Shown here: positions 14,813 to 23,965 of the stretch, piece by piece
Layout: each line of letters starts with the position of its first letter
Position numbering within the stretch: position 1 is the first letter of the stretch
Assembly (NCBI RefSeq): GCF_022819085.1
Contig: NZ_JALHAG010000001.1
Location: 145,395 to 209,394 of the forward strand
Length of the DNA stretch: 64,000 bases
Direction: 5' to 3'
From: Planococcus ruber
GTDB lineage: Bacteria > Bacillota > Bacilli > Bacillales_A > Planococcaceae
Made by a program: the position numbers and the translations under genes
Notes under the pieces: model-generated
Databases searched by the model: none
What the model was told of the DNA's origin: nothing
What the model saw: only the letters and a program-made list of their open reading frames with translations

Positions 14813-17167
14813 ATGTTCAAGCGATGGCTGGCAATCAGTGCCAGCGCAATCATTCTACTCATTTTTGTCCTGCCACAAACTGCTTTGGCGGCTGCAAATA
14901 TTTCCGTCGATGCAGAAGCGGGATTTGCCAATAAGGTGAAGTATGAAAGCGGAGTGCCTATCCAATTTACATTAGTTAACAATGGCGATAATTTTTCAGG
15001 AGATTTAGTTTTAGGGTACAGCGAAACTTACAGTCTGGGTGCTGGGATTTCCGTGCCGGTTGAACTGGCCGAAGGAGAAACCAAAACGATCCAAGTGGCA
15101 GTGCCGGGATTATCCGATATGATGTCGATGGGAAATGCCTCTCGCAGCATTTTCTTGTATGAAGGCAGTTGGGAAGATGGAAAACAAATCGAAGTTAAAG
15201 GGGATAAAAATCTGACTCCCTCTTTCTACTCGCCTTCTTCCCTGTTTCTTGCCACATTGACGGAAAACTCGGACCGGCTTTTGCAGTTGAGTAAAGTAGC
15301 GCCGACGGGCAGCGAGTCGACCCAAGTGTTTCATTTAAATCAAATGAATCGATTTGCGTTGCCGACAGAAGCGATGGCGTGGGAAACCATTGATCATTTG
15401 CTGATTGATGAATTTTCATTCAGTGATCTGCCAGAAGCAAATCGCAATGCGATTATGCAGTGGGTCCGACAGGGAGGCAGTCTAGTTGTCGGTTCAACTG
15501 AAAATATTCAAGCGGCGATGGGTGAACTCTCAGAAGATTTGCCATTGAGCCTTGGAGAGCCGGTTCAATTGGCGGTTCCTGGACTTGAAAAAGAGCTTCC
15601 TGCTTTCCAAGCTTCATTGAATGAAGGGGCAGAAGCTTTATTGACCCAAGGTTCTGCTGTCTTGGCAGCCAAGAAGCAAATGGGGGCAGGTTCCATTACG
15701 CAAACTGCTTTTTCGCTTGGAGACAGCCAAGTGAGTTCGCAGCAAGGGTATGCGGAAATGATGGAAGGCTTATTGCCGATATCCATCAGCAACCAACAAT
15801 TTAACCAAGGCCAATCGACATTGGAATACATGTCGTATGAAGTTGGCAATGTGAATGAACTGTTCGAAAGCTTTGCGGTTTCCAAATTTTGGACAGTTGC
15901 CATCGTGTTTTTCTACATCGTATTAATTATCCCGGTGCTGTATATTCTTTTGAAGAAACGCGATAAACGTGAACTTGCATGGGTGATTATTCCGGCAATT
16001 GCTGTAATTACGTCAATCGGCTTGTTTGCGGTAGGAGCGAAAGACCGCATCGCCAATCCGCAAATCCAACAGACCGGCTTCTTTAAAGTCGACACGGACG
16101 GCGGATTAAATGGCTATTACATGAATACCCTCTTGTCAAATAAAGGAGGGAATTATCAATTTACGGCTCCTTCTTCGACTTCTATGACGAGCTTGTTGAA
16201 TAACCAGTTTTCAGAAGCGTCGCCGCAAGACGGTGCGATTTTGGAGCGTCAAGCTTCAGGCAACCAATTGACGATGCGGAATATGCGCTATTGGTCAGTG
16301 GGATCGATTCTAGGCCAATCGTATATAGAGAATACCGGAGATTTTGATGTTCAGCTGAAAGTGGAGAACAAACAATTGACAGGAACGGTCAAAAATAACT
16401 TCCCATTTGCGCTCGAAGACGTTTCCATTTGGACAGGAACCCGAATCATGTCTTTAGGCAATTTAAATCCGGGAGAAGAATTGGCGGTAAATGCAAAAGT
16501 CCAATCGGATATTTTGGCCTCCATTTCGCCGATTTCCACAAATTACGCATATCAGCAGATCCAAGACAAAGAGGAATTGGAAACTGCCAGAAAGCAAACG
16601 ATTTTATCCGCCTCATATAACCAAATGCAGGCAGATGACAGTTCGCCTTATGTGATTGCCTATACGAAAGATGCAATTGTTCCGGTCTCGCTTAAAGATC
16701 AGCGGGCATCCGTTTCTGCGATGAATTTGGTTGCGCAGCCTTTCAGCCCGGAAACGACTTTGACTGGAGAACTTGATTTGCCGGCTGAAGCATTGACTTT
16801 AAAAGTGGCAGCTGCAAATCCGTCGACTTATTTTGAAAATGTTGCTCCTGACCCTTATCTGTATTATTTGGATGGCGGCCAGATTGAAATGACTTATCAG
16901 ACGCCGAAAGCATTGCAGCTCGATAAAACAGAGTGGCAGACACTGGAAATTTCGAGAGGCAATACAAAAGGCGAAGTGGCCATTCGCAATCTTTCTACAG
17001 GGGAACTTGAAAAAATAGAAGAAAACCAGTCCGCCCTGACAAAAAACTTAACCGACTATATTTCAAAAGAAGGGGTAGTGAATTTTGTTGTCGATGCCAA
17101 TACTGACGGCAATGCGCCTGAAATCACGCTGCCTAAAATCAAGTTGAAAGGGGTGGTTGCTCCGTGA
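14813..17167 (+). CDS. Exported membrane protein with amidotransferase-like and beta domains, first gene of the ABC-MoxR-vWA operon
   Basis: A 784-residue protein of unknown function. A signal peptide (1-27, ending QTALAA) is followed by a beta-rich domain (about 28-140) and a region resembling a class I glutamine amidotransferase fold (about 145-330, with NAIMQWVRQGGSLVVG). I see no cysteine in the whole protein, so that fold would be non-catalytic. Two membrane helices (about 357-380 and 387-408) flank a short basic cytosolic loop, and a large extracytoplasmic C-terminal domain (about 410-784) follows. The predicted form is an out-in-out hairpin with two external domains. Its stop overlaps the start of the ABC ATPase gene, so it probably works with that transporter. 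Confidence 0.8.
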   Translation: MFKRWLAISASAIILLIFVLPQTALAAANISVDAEAGFANKVKYESGVPIQFTLVNNGDNFSGDLVLGYSETYSLGAGISVPVELAEGETKTIQVAVPGLSDMMSMGNASRSIFLYEGSWEDGKQIEVKGDKNLTPSFYSPSSLFLATLTENSDRLLQLSKVAPTGSESTQVFHLNQMNRFALPTEAMAWETIDHLLIDEFSFSDLPEANRNAIMQWVRQGGSLVVGSTENIQAAMGELSEDLPLSLGEPVQLAVPGLEKELPAFQASLNEGAEALLTQGSAVLAAKKQMGAGSITQTAFSLGDSQVSSQQGYAEMMEGLLPISISNQQFNQGQSTLEYMSYEVGNVNELFESFAVSKFWTVAIVFFYIVLIIPVLYILLKKRDKRELAWVIIPAIAVITSIGLFAVGAKDRIANPQIQQTGFFKVDTDGGLNGYYMNTLLSNKGGNYQFTAPSSTSMTSLLNNQFSEASPQDGAILERQASGNQLTMRNMRYWSVGSILGQSYIENTGDFDVQLKVENKQLTGTVKNNFPFALEDVSIWTGTRIMSLGNLNPGEELAVNAKVQSDILASISPISTNYAYQQIQDKEELETARKQTILSASYNQMQADDSSPYVIAYTKDAIVPVSLKDQRASVSAMNLVAQPFSPETTLTGELDLPAEALTLKVAAANPSTYFENVAPDPYLYYLDGGQIEMTYQTPKALQLDKTEWQTLEISRGNTKGEVAIRNLSTGELEKIEENQSALTKNLTDYISKEGVVNFVVDANTDGNAPEITLPKIKLKGVVAP

Positions 17168-18099
17168 TTGAAATCGTCGGATTAACAAAGAAATACGGTT
17201 CATTTTATGGGCTGCAGGATTTAAATTTAACGATCGAAGAAGGCACAGTCTTTGGATTTGTAGGGGCAAACGGAGCTGGCAAGTCCACTACGTTTTCCAT
17301 CTTGGCAACTTTGCTTCAGCCGACTGCCGGCGACGCTTTTATCGATGGGATGAGCGTTACCAAAAATGCGCATGAAGTGCGAAAACAAATTGGTTATATG
17401 CCGGATTTCTTCGGCGTCTACGATCAGTTAAAAGCAAATGAGTATTTGGACTTCTACGGGGCAAGCTACGGATTAACGCCGAAAGAGCGTGAAGCCCTTA
17501 TACCTAAGCTGTTGGAACTCGTCAATTTAGAGCATAAACGATATGATTACGTTGACCTGCTGTCCCGTGGAATGAAACAGCGGCTATGCCTGGCCCGGTC
17601 CTTGATCCACGATCCGAAAATCCTTATTTTGGATGAACCGGCTTCTGGGCTTGATCCAAGAGCCCGCGTCGAAATGCGGGATATTTTAAAGGAATTGAAA
17701 TCTATGGGCAAAACCATCCTGATTTCATCCCACATCTTGCCGGAACTTGCCGAAATGTGCGACAGCATTGGCGTGATTGACGCTGGAAAATTGATCGCCC
17801 AAGGTTCCGTGCATGAAATCCAAGCGCATCTGCAAAGCGAAAAGGTATTGAAAGTAAAACTGGCCGGGCCGGCAAAAGAAGCGATGGCTTTCTTTGAAAA
17901 TGACCCGCTTGTTTCAAAATTAGTTGAAAAACCGGAAAAGCAGTCCATCGAATTTTTATACCGGGGAACCGAAGAAGACCAAATCCGCTTGCTGCGGCAA
18001 GCCATGGAACGCTCGCTCCCGATTTTGTCATTTGCCGAAGAAGAGACAGATCTGGAAGATGTCTTCATGGCCATTATGAAAGGAGTGGAAGTTAAATGA
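17164..18099 (+). CDS. ABC transporter ATP-binding protein
   Basis: A 311-residue ATPase of the CcmA/NatA type that powers ABC-2 permeases. Walker A is GANGAGKST (about 39-47), the signature reads LSRGMKQRL (about 135-143), Walker B LILDEPASGLDP (about 155-166), and the switch His is in SSHILPE (about 189-195). The last 90 residues form the extra domain common in this group. The GTG start overlaps the preceding stop (GTGA), and its end overlaps the permease by 4 bases, so it is translationally coupled to both. Its substrate is unknown. Confidence 0.93.
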   Translation: MIEIVGLTKKYGSFYGLQDLNLTIEEGTVFGFVGANGAGKSTTFSILATLLQPTAGDAFIDGMSVTKNAHEVRKQIGYMPDFFGVYDQLKANEYLDFYGASYGLTPKEREALIPKLLELVNLEHKRYDYVDLLSRGMKQRLCLARSLIHDPKILILDEPASGLDPRARVEMRDILKELKSMGKTILISSHILPELAEMCDSIGVIDAGKLIAQGSVHEIQAHLQSEKVLKVKLAGPAKEAMAFFENDPLVSKLVEKPEKQSIEFLYRGTEEDQIRLLRQAMERSLPILSFAEEETDLEDVFMAIMKGVEVK

Positions 18100-18938
18100 A
18101 AACACTCATCGCAAATCCTGTACTCATAAAAGAAGTGAAATTGCGTTTCCGCAGCATGAAGAGCTTCACCGGCATTCTCTTCTATTTAATGGCGATGAGC
18201 ATATTTGTTTTCGGCTTCATCTTTTTGACGACTTCATTGACCGGCAGCGGATTTTTCCGTCCGGATGAAAGTTTTCTTTTATTCAGCATGATGACTTATA
18301 TCCAGCTCGGATTGATTCTTTTCATCACCCCCGGCTTAACAGCAGGGACAATCAGCACCGAAAGAGAAAAGCAGACCTTGAATATTTTATTGACAACGGC
18401 GCAAACATCTTTTCAAATCATTTTTGGGAAAATGACTTCATCGATCGCGTTCCTGCTGTTGATGATCGTATCCGGACTGCCTATCTATAGTTTGGTATTC
18501 TTGTACGGCGGCGTTGATCCGCTCCAGATTGTCGTCATCTTTCTTTTCTATTTTCTGACGCTGCTGGCCATCGGAAGCATTGGCGTCATGTATTCGACCA
18601 TTATCCGAAAGACAATCGTCTCGATGATCGTCACGTACGGAACCATGATTTTTTTATCAGTCGTGACAGCATTTTTTCTGCTGCTGTCCATTCAAATTTC
18701 AACGCTTGGAACCGGCACACCGACATTTTCGCCATTTTCCTATTTATGGGCAAGCATCAATCCGGCCATCGTGATGCTCACGCTATTGCAGCCGGGATTT
18801 GCCCAGGAAATCCAGACGATGACAGCAATCGAACTGCCGCTATGGGTCGGCTATTTGGTATTTTACAGTTTGCTGACAGCCGGCGCGCTATGGCTAGCCG
18901 TTAAACGTTTGCGCGTAAATATGAATAAATACAAATAA
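18096..18938 (+). CDS. ABC-2 type permease
   Basis: A 280-residue membrane protein with six predicted helices and the ABC-2 coupling region SLTGSGF...TYIQLGLILFITPGLTAGTISTE in its first third, where the family carries a TAG-ISxExExxT motif (here TAGTISTEREKQTL, about 83-96). It forms the membrane part of the transporter with the ATPase immediately upstream. No separate substrate-binding protein is seen, which suggests an exporter or an energised conformational machine. Confidence 0.9.
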   Translation: MKTLIANPVLIKEVKLRFRSMKSFTGILFYLMAMSIFVFGFIFLTTSLTGSGFFRPDESFLLFSMMTYIQLGLILFITPGLTAGTISTEREKQTLNILLTTAQTSFQIIFGKMTSSIAFLLLMIVSGLPIYSLVFLYGGVDPLQIVVIFLFYFLTLLAIGSIGVMYSTIIRKTIVSMIVTYGTMIFLSVVTAFFLLLSIQISTLGTGTPTFSPFSYLWASINPAIVMLTLLQPGFAQEIQTMTAIELPLWVGYLVFYSLLTAGALWLAVKRLRVNMNKYK

Positions 18939-18950
18939 GGAGGGATATTC

Positions 18951-20351
18951 ATGAACAATCGGGAATTGATCCGCTATGTAAAAAAAGCTGCTGTTCGGTT
19001 AAAGCTCGTGCACATGACCCGGTCTTTTCAAATAGCGCTATTCCTAGGGCTTTTATCTGCATTTTTACTCGTTCTCGTTTCCCGGTTGTTCGTCCTTCCT
19101 TATTATGAATTTTATGCATATGCTGCCGGCTCCCTCTTTTTAATTGGCGGCCTTGTTTTTTCCTATAAGGACATGCCGAAAATCGGCCAAGCAGTAGAAC
19201 AATTGGATCGTTTTACGCCCCATAATCTTCTATTGACCTCTTGGAAAATACAGGAACAAAACAAGCTGACGGAAGCATTGATTAGACAGACTGCGGAAGT
19301 CATCCCTTACAGCTATCAATTATTCAAAAAAGAGCCGCAGCAATGGTTTCAGGGAAAATGGCTGCTGGCTTCGCTGATCACCGGATCGCTGCTGATGATC
19401 TCGTTTTTGTTTCCAAGTACGCTTCAGGAACAGGCCAAAGATATTGAGAAGGAACAAGCTGTGATCGAAGAAATAAAAGAAAAAATTGCAGATCTGCAAA
19501 AGGATGCCCAAACAGAAATCGTCAAAGAGGAATTGCAAGAAGTTTTAAAGAAAGTGGAACAAAGCGAAACTGCTGAAGAAGCCCTGAAAGAAGTGGTCAA
19601 GAAGCAAAAGGAAATGGCCCAGCAGGAACAGCAATTAGCTGCAGAAGGGAAAAGGGCAGAACAGGAACATGCGGATGTTGAAAATGCAGCGAAACAGCTC
19701 GCTGAACAAGCGGGAAAAACACAGACCGTTTTAAGCAATATGGGAAAACCCGTAAGTTTTCCTCTTCAACAGACAATTGCCGGAGCCGCAGATCCAGAAG
19801 CTTCCAATAACGAAGGAGCAGCATCAGAAGGCACAGAAAGTTCTTCAACATCCGAAAACAAATCCGGCGGAAGCAGCGGCAACGCCAATACTGAATCTCA
19901 AAGCGGCAGCAATGGGGAGAGTCAGCAACAAGGCCAAGGACAAGGGCAAAGCCAAGGCCAGGGTCAAGGACAAGGTCAGGGCCAAGGACAGGGTCAAGGA
20001 CAAGGTCAAGGCCAAGGACAGGGGAAAGGCCAAGGTCAAGGCCAAGGACAGGGTCAAGGCCAAGGAGGTTCCGGATTCGGAGTTGGGCAAGGAAGCCGGG
20101 AACTTTTGACCGTCCCTTCTCGGATAGGCGGAGATAGTGAAACGACTGTCGATCAGGGAGAGCTTGGCGAAGGCAATGCTGCAGAAGAACAAGAAGGAGT
20201 TGTCCCGGCTACAAAAGGGACGGTCCGTCCGTATTCTGAAGTAGTGGGCGACTACACCGATTCTTATTTTACAAGTGCCGATCGTTTGGCATTGCCGCCA
20301 GACCTGCAAAAGGTCGTGGAACAGTATTTCTCAACAGTTGAATCTGAATAA
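18951..20351 (+). CDS. Membrane-anchored coiled-coil protein with Gly-Gln repeat, function unknown
   Basis: A 466-residue protein. Membrane helices lie near residues 25-47, 50-70 and 148-168. A charged coiled coil rich in Lys, Glu and Gln covers about 170-265. A Ser/Gly/Asn-rich stretch leads into about 27 near-perfect Gly-Gln dipeptides (about 325-380), and a C-terminal tail ends LPPDLQKVVEQYFSTVES. The tail resembles the end of DUF4175-type proteins found beside MoxR/vWA clusters, as far as I recall. The hexanucleotide-based repeat could vary in length without shifting frame. Ribosome binding site AAGGAGG; 12 bases after the permease. Confidence 0.72.
   Translation: MNNRELIRYVKKAAVRLKLVHMTRSFQIALFLGLLSAFLLVLVSRLFVLPYYEFYAYAAGSLFLIGGLVFSYKDMPKIGQAVEQLDRFTPHNLLLTSWKIQEQNKLTEALIRQTAEVIPYSYQLFKKEPQQWFQGKWLLASLITGSLLMISFLFPSTLQEQAKDIEKEQAVIEEIKEKIADLQKDAQTEIVKEELQEVLKKVEQSETAEEALKEVVKKQKEMAQQEQQLAAEGKRAEQEHADVENAAKQLAEQAGKTQTVLSNMGKPVSFPLQQTIAGAADPEASNNEGAASEGTESSSTSENKSGGSSGNANTESQSGSNGESQQQGQGQGQSQGQGQGQGQGQGQGQGQGQGQGQGKGQGQGQGQGQGQGGSGFGVGQGSRELLTVPSRIGGDSETTVDQGELGEGNAAEEQEGVVPATKGTVRPYSEVVGDYTDSYFTSADRLALPPDLQKVVEQYFSTVESE
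19927..20067 (+). repeat. Hexanucleotide tandem repeat encoding (Gly-Gln)n
   Basis: About 140 bases made of variants of the 6-base unit CAAGGN/CAGGGN, all in frame. The third positions alternate between a few bases in a higher-order pattern, as expected from slippage or unequal exchange of larger blocks. A single GKGQ interruption is visible. Confidence 0.9.
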
Positions 20352-20369
20352 TAGAAAGCAGGGGAATTT

Positions 20370-21362
20370 ATGGCGTACACACCGGAAGATTTTAAGGAAA
20401 TGAGCAATAGACTGCAAGATGTCAAGGATGAAATCGGCAAATTTATCGTCGGGCAAGATCAAGCGGTGGAATTTTCTTTGTATGCGATTTTAGCGGATGG
20501 CCATGCGTTGCTCGAAGGGTTGCCTGGACTTGGGAAGACGATGCTGATCCGGACAATTTCAGACGTAATGGACTTGAGTTTTTCCCGCATCCAATTTACA
20601 CCGGATTTAATGCCTTCTGATATTACTGGCACGAGCCTTATCGAAAGGGATGCGGAAGGCAGGCAGCAATTCACATTCAAGGAAGGCCCGATTTTCCATC
20701 AGATGGTTTTAGCGGATGAAATCAACCGGGCAACGCCAAAAACACAAAGCGCCCTGCTCGAAGCGATGGGGGAAAAAACGGTGACGATTTTAGGGGAGAC
20801 GAAAAGAATGGCGCGCCCGTTTTTCGTCTTGGCAACGCAGAACCCGATTGAAATGGAAGGGACTTATCCGTTGCCGGAAGCCCAGATGGACCGTTTTCTC
20901 TGCAAAATTCTCGTCTCATATCCAAACCGCGAAGAACTGGCAGAAATTAGCCGAAGAACAACCGGGGCCGAAACGGTTTCGCTCGTCAAGAAAATGAATA
21001 CCGCCTCTTTAATCGAAGCGCAGCAAATGGTCAAAGAGGTATTGATTGCGGAAGACATCCTCATGGTGGGGGTCGACATCATCCAGCAGTCAAATCCGGA
21101 GTATACCCATTTTGATGAAATTAAACAATTTGTCCAATATGGCAGCGGGCCAAGGGGCCTTCAAAGCCTAATCAAACTGGCCAAAGCGAAGGCACTGGCG
21201 GAAGGCCGTTTCCATGTATCGATCGGTGATTTGAAATATGTTACCCCAGCTGTATTAAGGCATCGGATTTTGTTGAATTATGAAGGAGAAGCGGCTGAAA
21301 AAACGGTGGATGACCTCATCGGAACAATTTTGGAAACTGCCGGAAGAGGCGCATTAAAATGA
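20370..21362 (+). CDS. MoxR-family AAA+ ATPase (second copy)
   Basis: A 330-residue MoxR ATPase, paralogous to the one at 4.0 kb. Walker A is GLPGLGKT (about 50-57), Walker B LADEINRATPKTQ (about 113-125), sensor 1 LATQNPIEMEGTYPLPEAQ (about 150-168), and a C-terminal lid domain follows. It closely resembles the canonical MoxR/RavA-like chaperones next to DUF58 and vWA genes. It overlaps the DUF58 gene by 4 bases (ATGA). In this operon it probably assembles or remodels the vWA proteins downstream. Confidence 0.94.
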   Translation: MAYTPEDFKEMSNRLQDVKDEIGKFIVGQDQAVEFSLYAILADGHALLEGLPGLGKTMLIRTISDVMDLSFSRIQFTPDLMPSDITGTSLIERDAEGRQQFTFKEGPIFHQMVLADEINRATPKTQSALLEAMGEKTVTILGETKRMARPFFVLATQNPIEMEGTYPLPEAQMDRFLCKILVSYPNREELAEISRRTTGAETVSLVKKMNTASLIEAQQMVKEVLIAEDILMVGVDIIQQSNPEYTHFDEIKQFVQYGSGPRGLQSLIKLAKAKALAEGRFHVSIGDLKYVTPAVLRHRILLNYEGEAAEKTVDDLIGTILETAGRGALK

Positions 21363-22219
21363 GTGGGCTGCAATTGCCAGGGGATTGGGCGAAGCGGTTA
21401 AGCCGATACTCCATCGCCACGAAAGCAAAGATCCGCGGCCATCATAAAGGGTCGCACCGTTCCAGCCGATTCGGGTCTTCGCTCGATTTCTCGGATTTTC
21501 GGGAATACCATCCTGGAGACGATGTTCGGCATATCGATTGGAATGTCTTTGCCCGGACGGAAAAAGTTTACATCAAACGGTATTTGGATGAACAGGAAAT
21601 GCGGGTCCATATCTTAATGGATGATTCGAAATCGATGAGAGAAAAATGGCTCTTCTCAAAGCAGTTGGCGTTTTCATTGGGGGCAATGGTATTAAGCAAG
21701 GATGACCGGTTGAGCATTTCAGCGGGGGAGGCGTCAGCATCGCCTTTTAAGAAAAAAGGCAAGTCGGCGAGAAAGCTCTTTGAACATTTTATGGTGAGCC
21801 TTCCCGATCCTCAAAGCCATTCTTTTGCAAAAAATGCGAGTTTTTACAGTGCGAAAGATTCTACGGTTCTCTTTATTATTTCAGATGGTTTGGAAGAGCT
21901 GGAAGAATGGCAACTGTTTTTTAAGCAAGTGCCGAAATACGCGCACGATATCCGTTTTCTCCATCTATCCACTGCTGAAGAAAGGCTTCCGAATTTTGAT
22001 GGGGATATGCGCCTTATTGACGAGGAAACCGGTTCAGATTTAAATGTAACGATGACGCGCCAGGCAATTGAGGCTTATCTGGAGAAGCGGGAACTGCACA
22101 ATAGGGCTTTGGAAGCGCTATGTGCAAAACACGGCGTCCATTATATGCCCATCCAAATTGAAGACGGCATCCAACAAGTTATGATTCATCAATTGGCTCG
22201 GAAAAAATGGATTGAATAG
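21359..22219 (+). CDS. DUF58 protein (second copy)
   Basis: A 286-residue soluble DUF58 protein without the membrane segments present in the first copy. The DUF58 signature FREYHPGDDVRHIDWNVFAR covers about 48-65; a vWA-like fold follows with a MIDAS-like LMDDSKSM (about 87-94) and ISDGLEE. The D-D-S-K-S arrangement approximates the D-x-S-x-S metal site. Coupled to MoxR by ATGA overlap and followed after 12 bases by the BatA-like gene. Confidence 0.9.
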   Translation: MSGLQLPGDWAKRLSRYSIATKAKIRGHHKGSHRSSRFGSSLDFSDFREYHPGDDVRHIDWNVFARTEKVYIKRYLDEQEMRVHILMDDSKSMREKWLFSKQLAFSLGAMVLSKDDRLSISAGEASASPFKKKGKSARKLFEHFMVSLPDPQSHSFAKNASFYSAKDSTVLFIISDGLEELEEWQLFFKQVPKYAHDIRFLHLSTAEERLPNFDGDMRLIDEETGSDLNVTMTRQAIEAYLEKRELHNRALEALCAKHGVHYMPIQIEDGIQQVMIHQLARKKWIE

Positions 22220-22231
22220 GGGGAGCGGCGC

Positions 22232-23965
22232 ATGGGAATAGCAAATTGGATTTGGATTTGGACAGCAATCATGCCGCTTGCTGTGTTCCTTTATTATTTT
22301 TTCCGGAAAAAATATCAAAATAAAAATGTCTCATCTGTTCTATTTTGGCAAGAAATGATGAAAGAAATTCAAGCCTCACCCTATCTGAAAAAATTACAGC
22401 ATCATTTGCTGTTTTACCTGCAAATGGCTGCTTTGCTTCTTTGCGTTTTCGGATTGATCGAACCGTATTGGGAGTCAGAGACGGTCCAAGGCAATGAATT
22501 GATTTTTATAGTAGACACTTCTGCATCTATGCTTGCCGGTTCGCCAAGCCGCTTCGATCAGCAGAAAACCGCCATGGCGGAATTGGTCGGCCAAGCAGGC
22601 GGGAAACCCGTCACGGTTATTAAGACCGGCCAAACACCCGAAGTCGCTGTCCGAGAAGAACGGGATCAGAAAAAGCTTTTAGCAAGCATCGAAAATCTGG
22701 AGGTTAACTATGAAGAAGCCCAGATGGACCAAACGATCCTGTTTGCGGAATCTTTAGTGAAAGATGAATCGACCGTCATCCATATCTTCACGGATGCATT
22801 TGCGCGTGAAGCATTAGCGTCAAAAACAGAGCAGTCTTTCGTCGTCCATTCTAGCAGCGAGAAATTGGCTAATGCATCCATCCGGCAATTTGGATTGTCC
22901 CAATCCGAAAAAGGCCTGCGGGCGATTGTGCAAGTCGTCAATGAAAGCGAAGAACAGATGAAAGGGACGGTCACGCTATCTGCTGGCGGCGTTTCAAAAG
23001 AAGCGGAATTGGAGCTGCAGGCGGGAGAGGAACGATTGGTGCCGTTTGAAAACCTGCCTGCAGAAGATTTATGGACTGCTGAAATCCAAGTCAATGATGA
23101 CTATGCGGCAGATAACCGGATGCTCTCGTTTGTGCAGCAAGAATCGACAGGGGTGGTAGTGGATTCGTCGCTCCATTCCTTGGTGTCGAAAGGGTTTGAA
23201 TCCATTGGAATGGAGGTGGCGGCTGCCGATCCGTCGCAGTTCAAAGACCGGACCGGTTCAATGCTTGCAACCAATCAAACCGAACTGTTTGATTTGAATT
23301 CACCGATTCTGTTGATCGGCAGAAATGATGCCGAAGCAGCAGAAGTCTCAGGAGCAATTGAAACCACTTCACATCCTTTGTTTACTTATGCCGATTTGGA
23401 AAATGTCTACGTTTCAGCGCTTTACCCGGGATTTGATGCTTATGAAACGATTGCAGAAATCGATGGAAAACCTTTTATCCAACTAAGTCCGAAAGGCGAT
23501 ATTGCGATTCTTTCGGATATCCAATCGACCAATTGGCCGCTGGATCCCTCTTTTCCATTATTCTTATGGAGTGCCGCAAATGAATTGACGGGAAGCGAAG
23601 CTTTTTTAGGCTATTTTCAGCCGAACGAGCATCGCTCCGTCCCGCTTGCTTCTGATGCAGGAGAATGGGAATTGTTCAAAGGCAAAGAGTATGTCGGCTC
23701 TTATTTAGAAGGGGAAGGGCCTTTTATAGCCCCAGCAGAGCCCGGCGTTTATGAAGTGAACGGGGACGGCCGATCCATGCAGATGATTGTGCAGTTGAGT
23801 TCAGAAGAAAAAACGTTGGCATCCGGTGCATCTTATGCGATCGGCCAAGCATCAGAAGAGGATGAAACGATTCATTATCCTTTGATTCCTTGGGCTATTG
23901 CCATTGTCTTATTATTGCTGCTAGTCGAATGGGAGGTGTACCGCCGTGGAATTGCGATTAGATGA
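22232..23965 (+). CDS. BatA-like membrane protein with von Willebrand A domain
   Basis: A 577-residue protein with two N-terminal membrane helices (about 5-23 and 58-76; the BatA N-terminal module), a vWA domain from about 90 with metal site DTSAS (95-99) and FTDAF strand, then a beta-rich extracytoplasmic part and a C-terminal membrane helix near 552-570. vWA domains bind partners through a metal ion. The order MoxR-DUF58-BatA-like-vWA is typical of MoxR clusters across phyla. Its end overlaps the next gene by 20 bases. Function unknown. Confidence 0.86.
   Translation: MGIANWIWIWTAIMPLAVFLYYFFRKKYQNKNVSSVLFWQEMMKEIQASPYLKKLQHHLLFYLQMAALLLCVFGLIEPYWESETVQGNELIFIVDTSASMLAGSPSRFDQQKTAMAELVGQAGGKPVTVIKTGQTPEVAVREERDQKKLLASIENLEVNYEEAQMDQTILFAESLVKDESTVIHIFTDAFAREALASKTEQSFVVHSSSEKLANASIRQFGLSQSEKGLRAIVQVVNESEEQMKGTVTLSAGGVSKEAELELQAGEERLVPFENLPAEDLWTAEIQVNDDYAADNRMLSFVQQESTGVVVDSSLHSLVSKGFESIGMEVAAADPSQFKDRTGSMLATNQTELFDLNSPILLIGRNDAEAAEVSGAIETTSHPLFTYADLENVYVSALYPGFDAYETIAEIDGKPFIQLSPKGDIAILSDIQSTNWPLDPSFPLFLWSAANELTGSEAFLGYFQPNEHRSVPLASDAGEWELFKGKEYVGSYLEGEGPFIAPAEPGVYEVNGDGRSMQMIVQLSSEEKTLASGASYAIGQASEEDETIHYPLIPWAIAIVLLLLLVEWEVYRRGIAIR

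Noticed and set aside
17547..18074. A 175-residue minus-strand frame over the ABC ATPase
   Set aside because: Antisense shadow of a strongly conserved ATPase.
19927..20067. Possible CRISPR array or variable number tandem repeat locus outside a gene
   Set aside because: The repeat unit is 6 bases with no spacers and lies wholly in frame inside a coding region; it is a Gly-Gln coding repeat.
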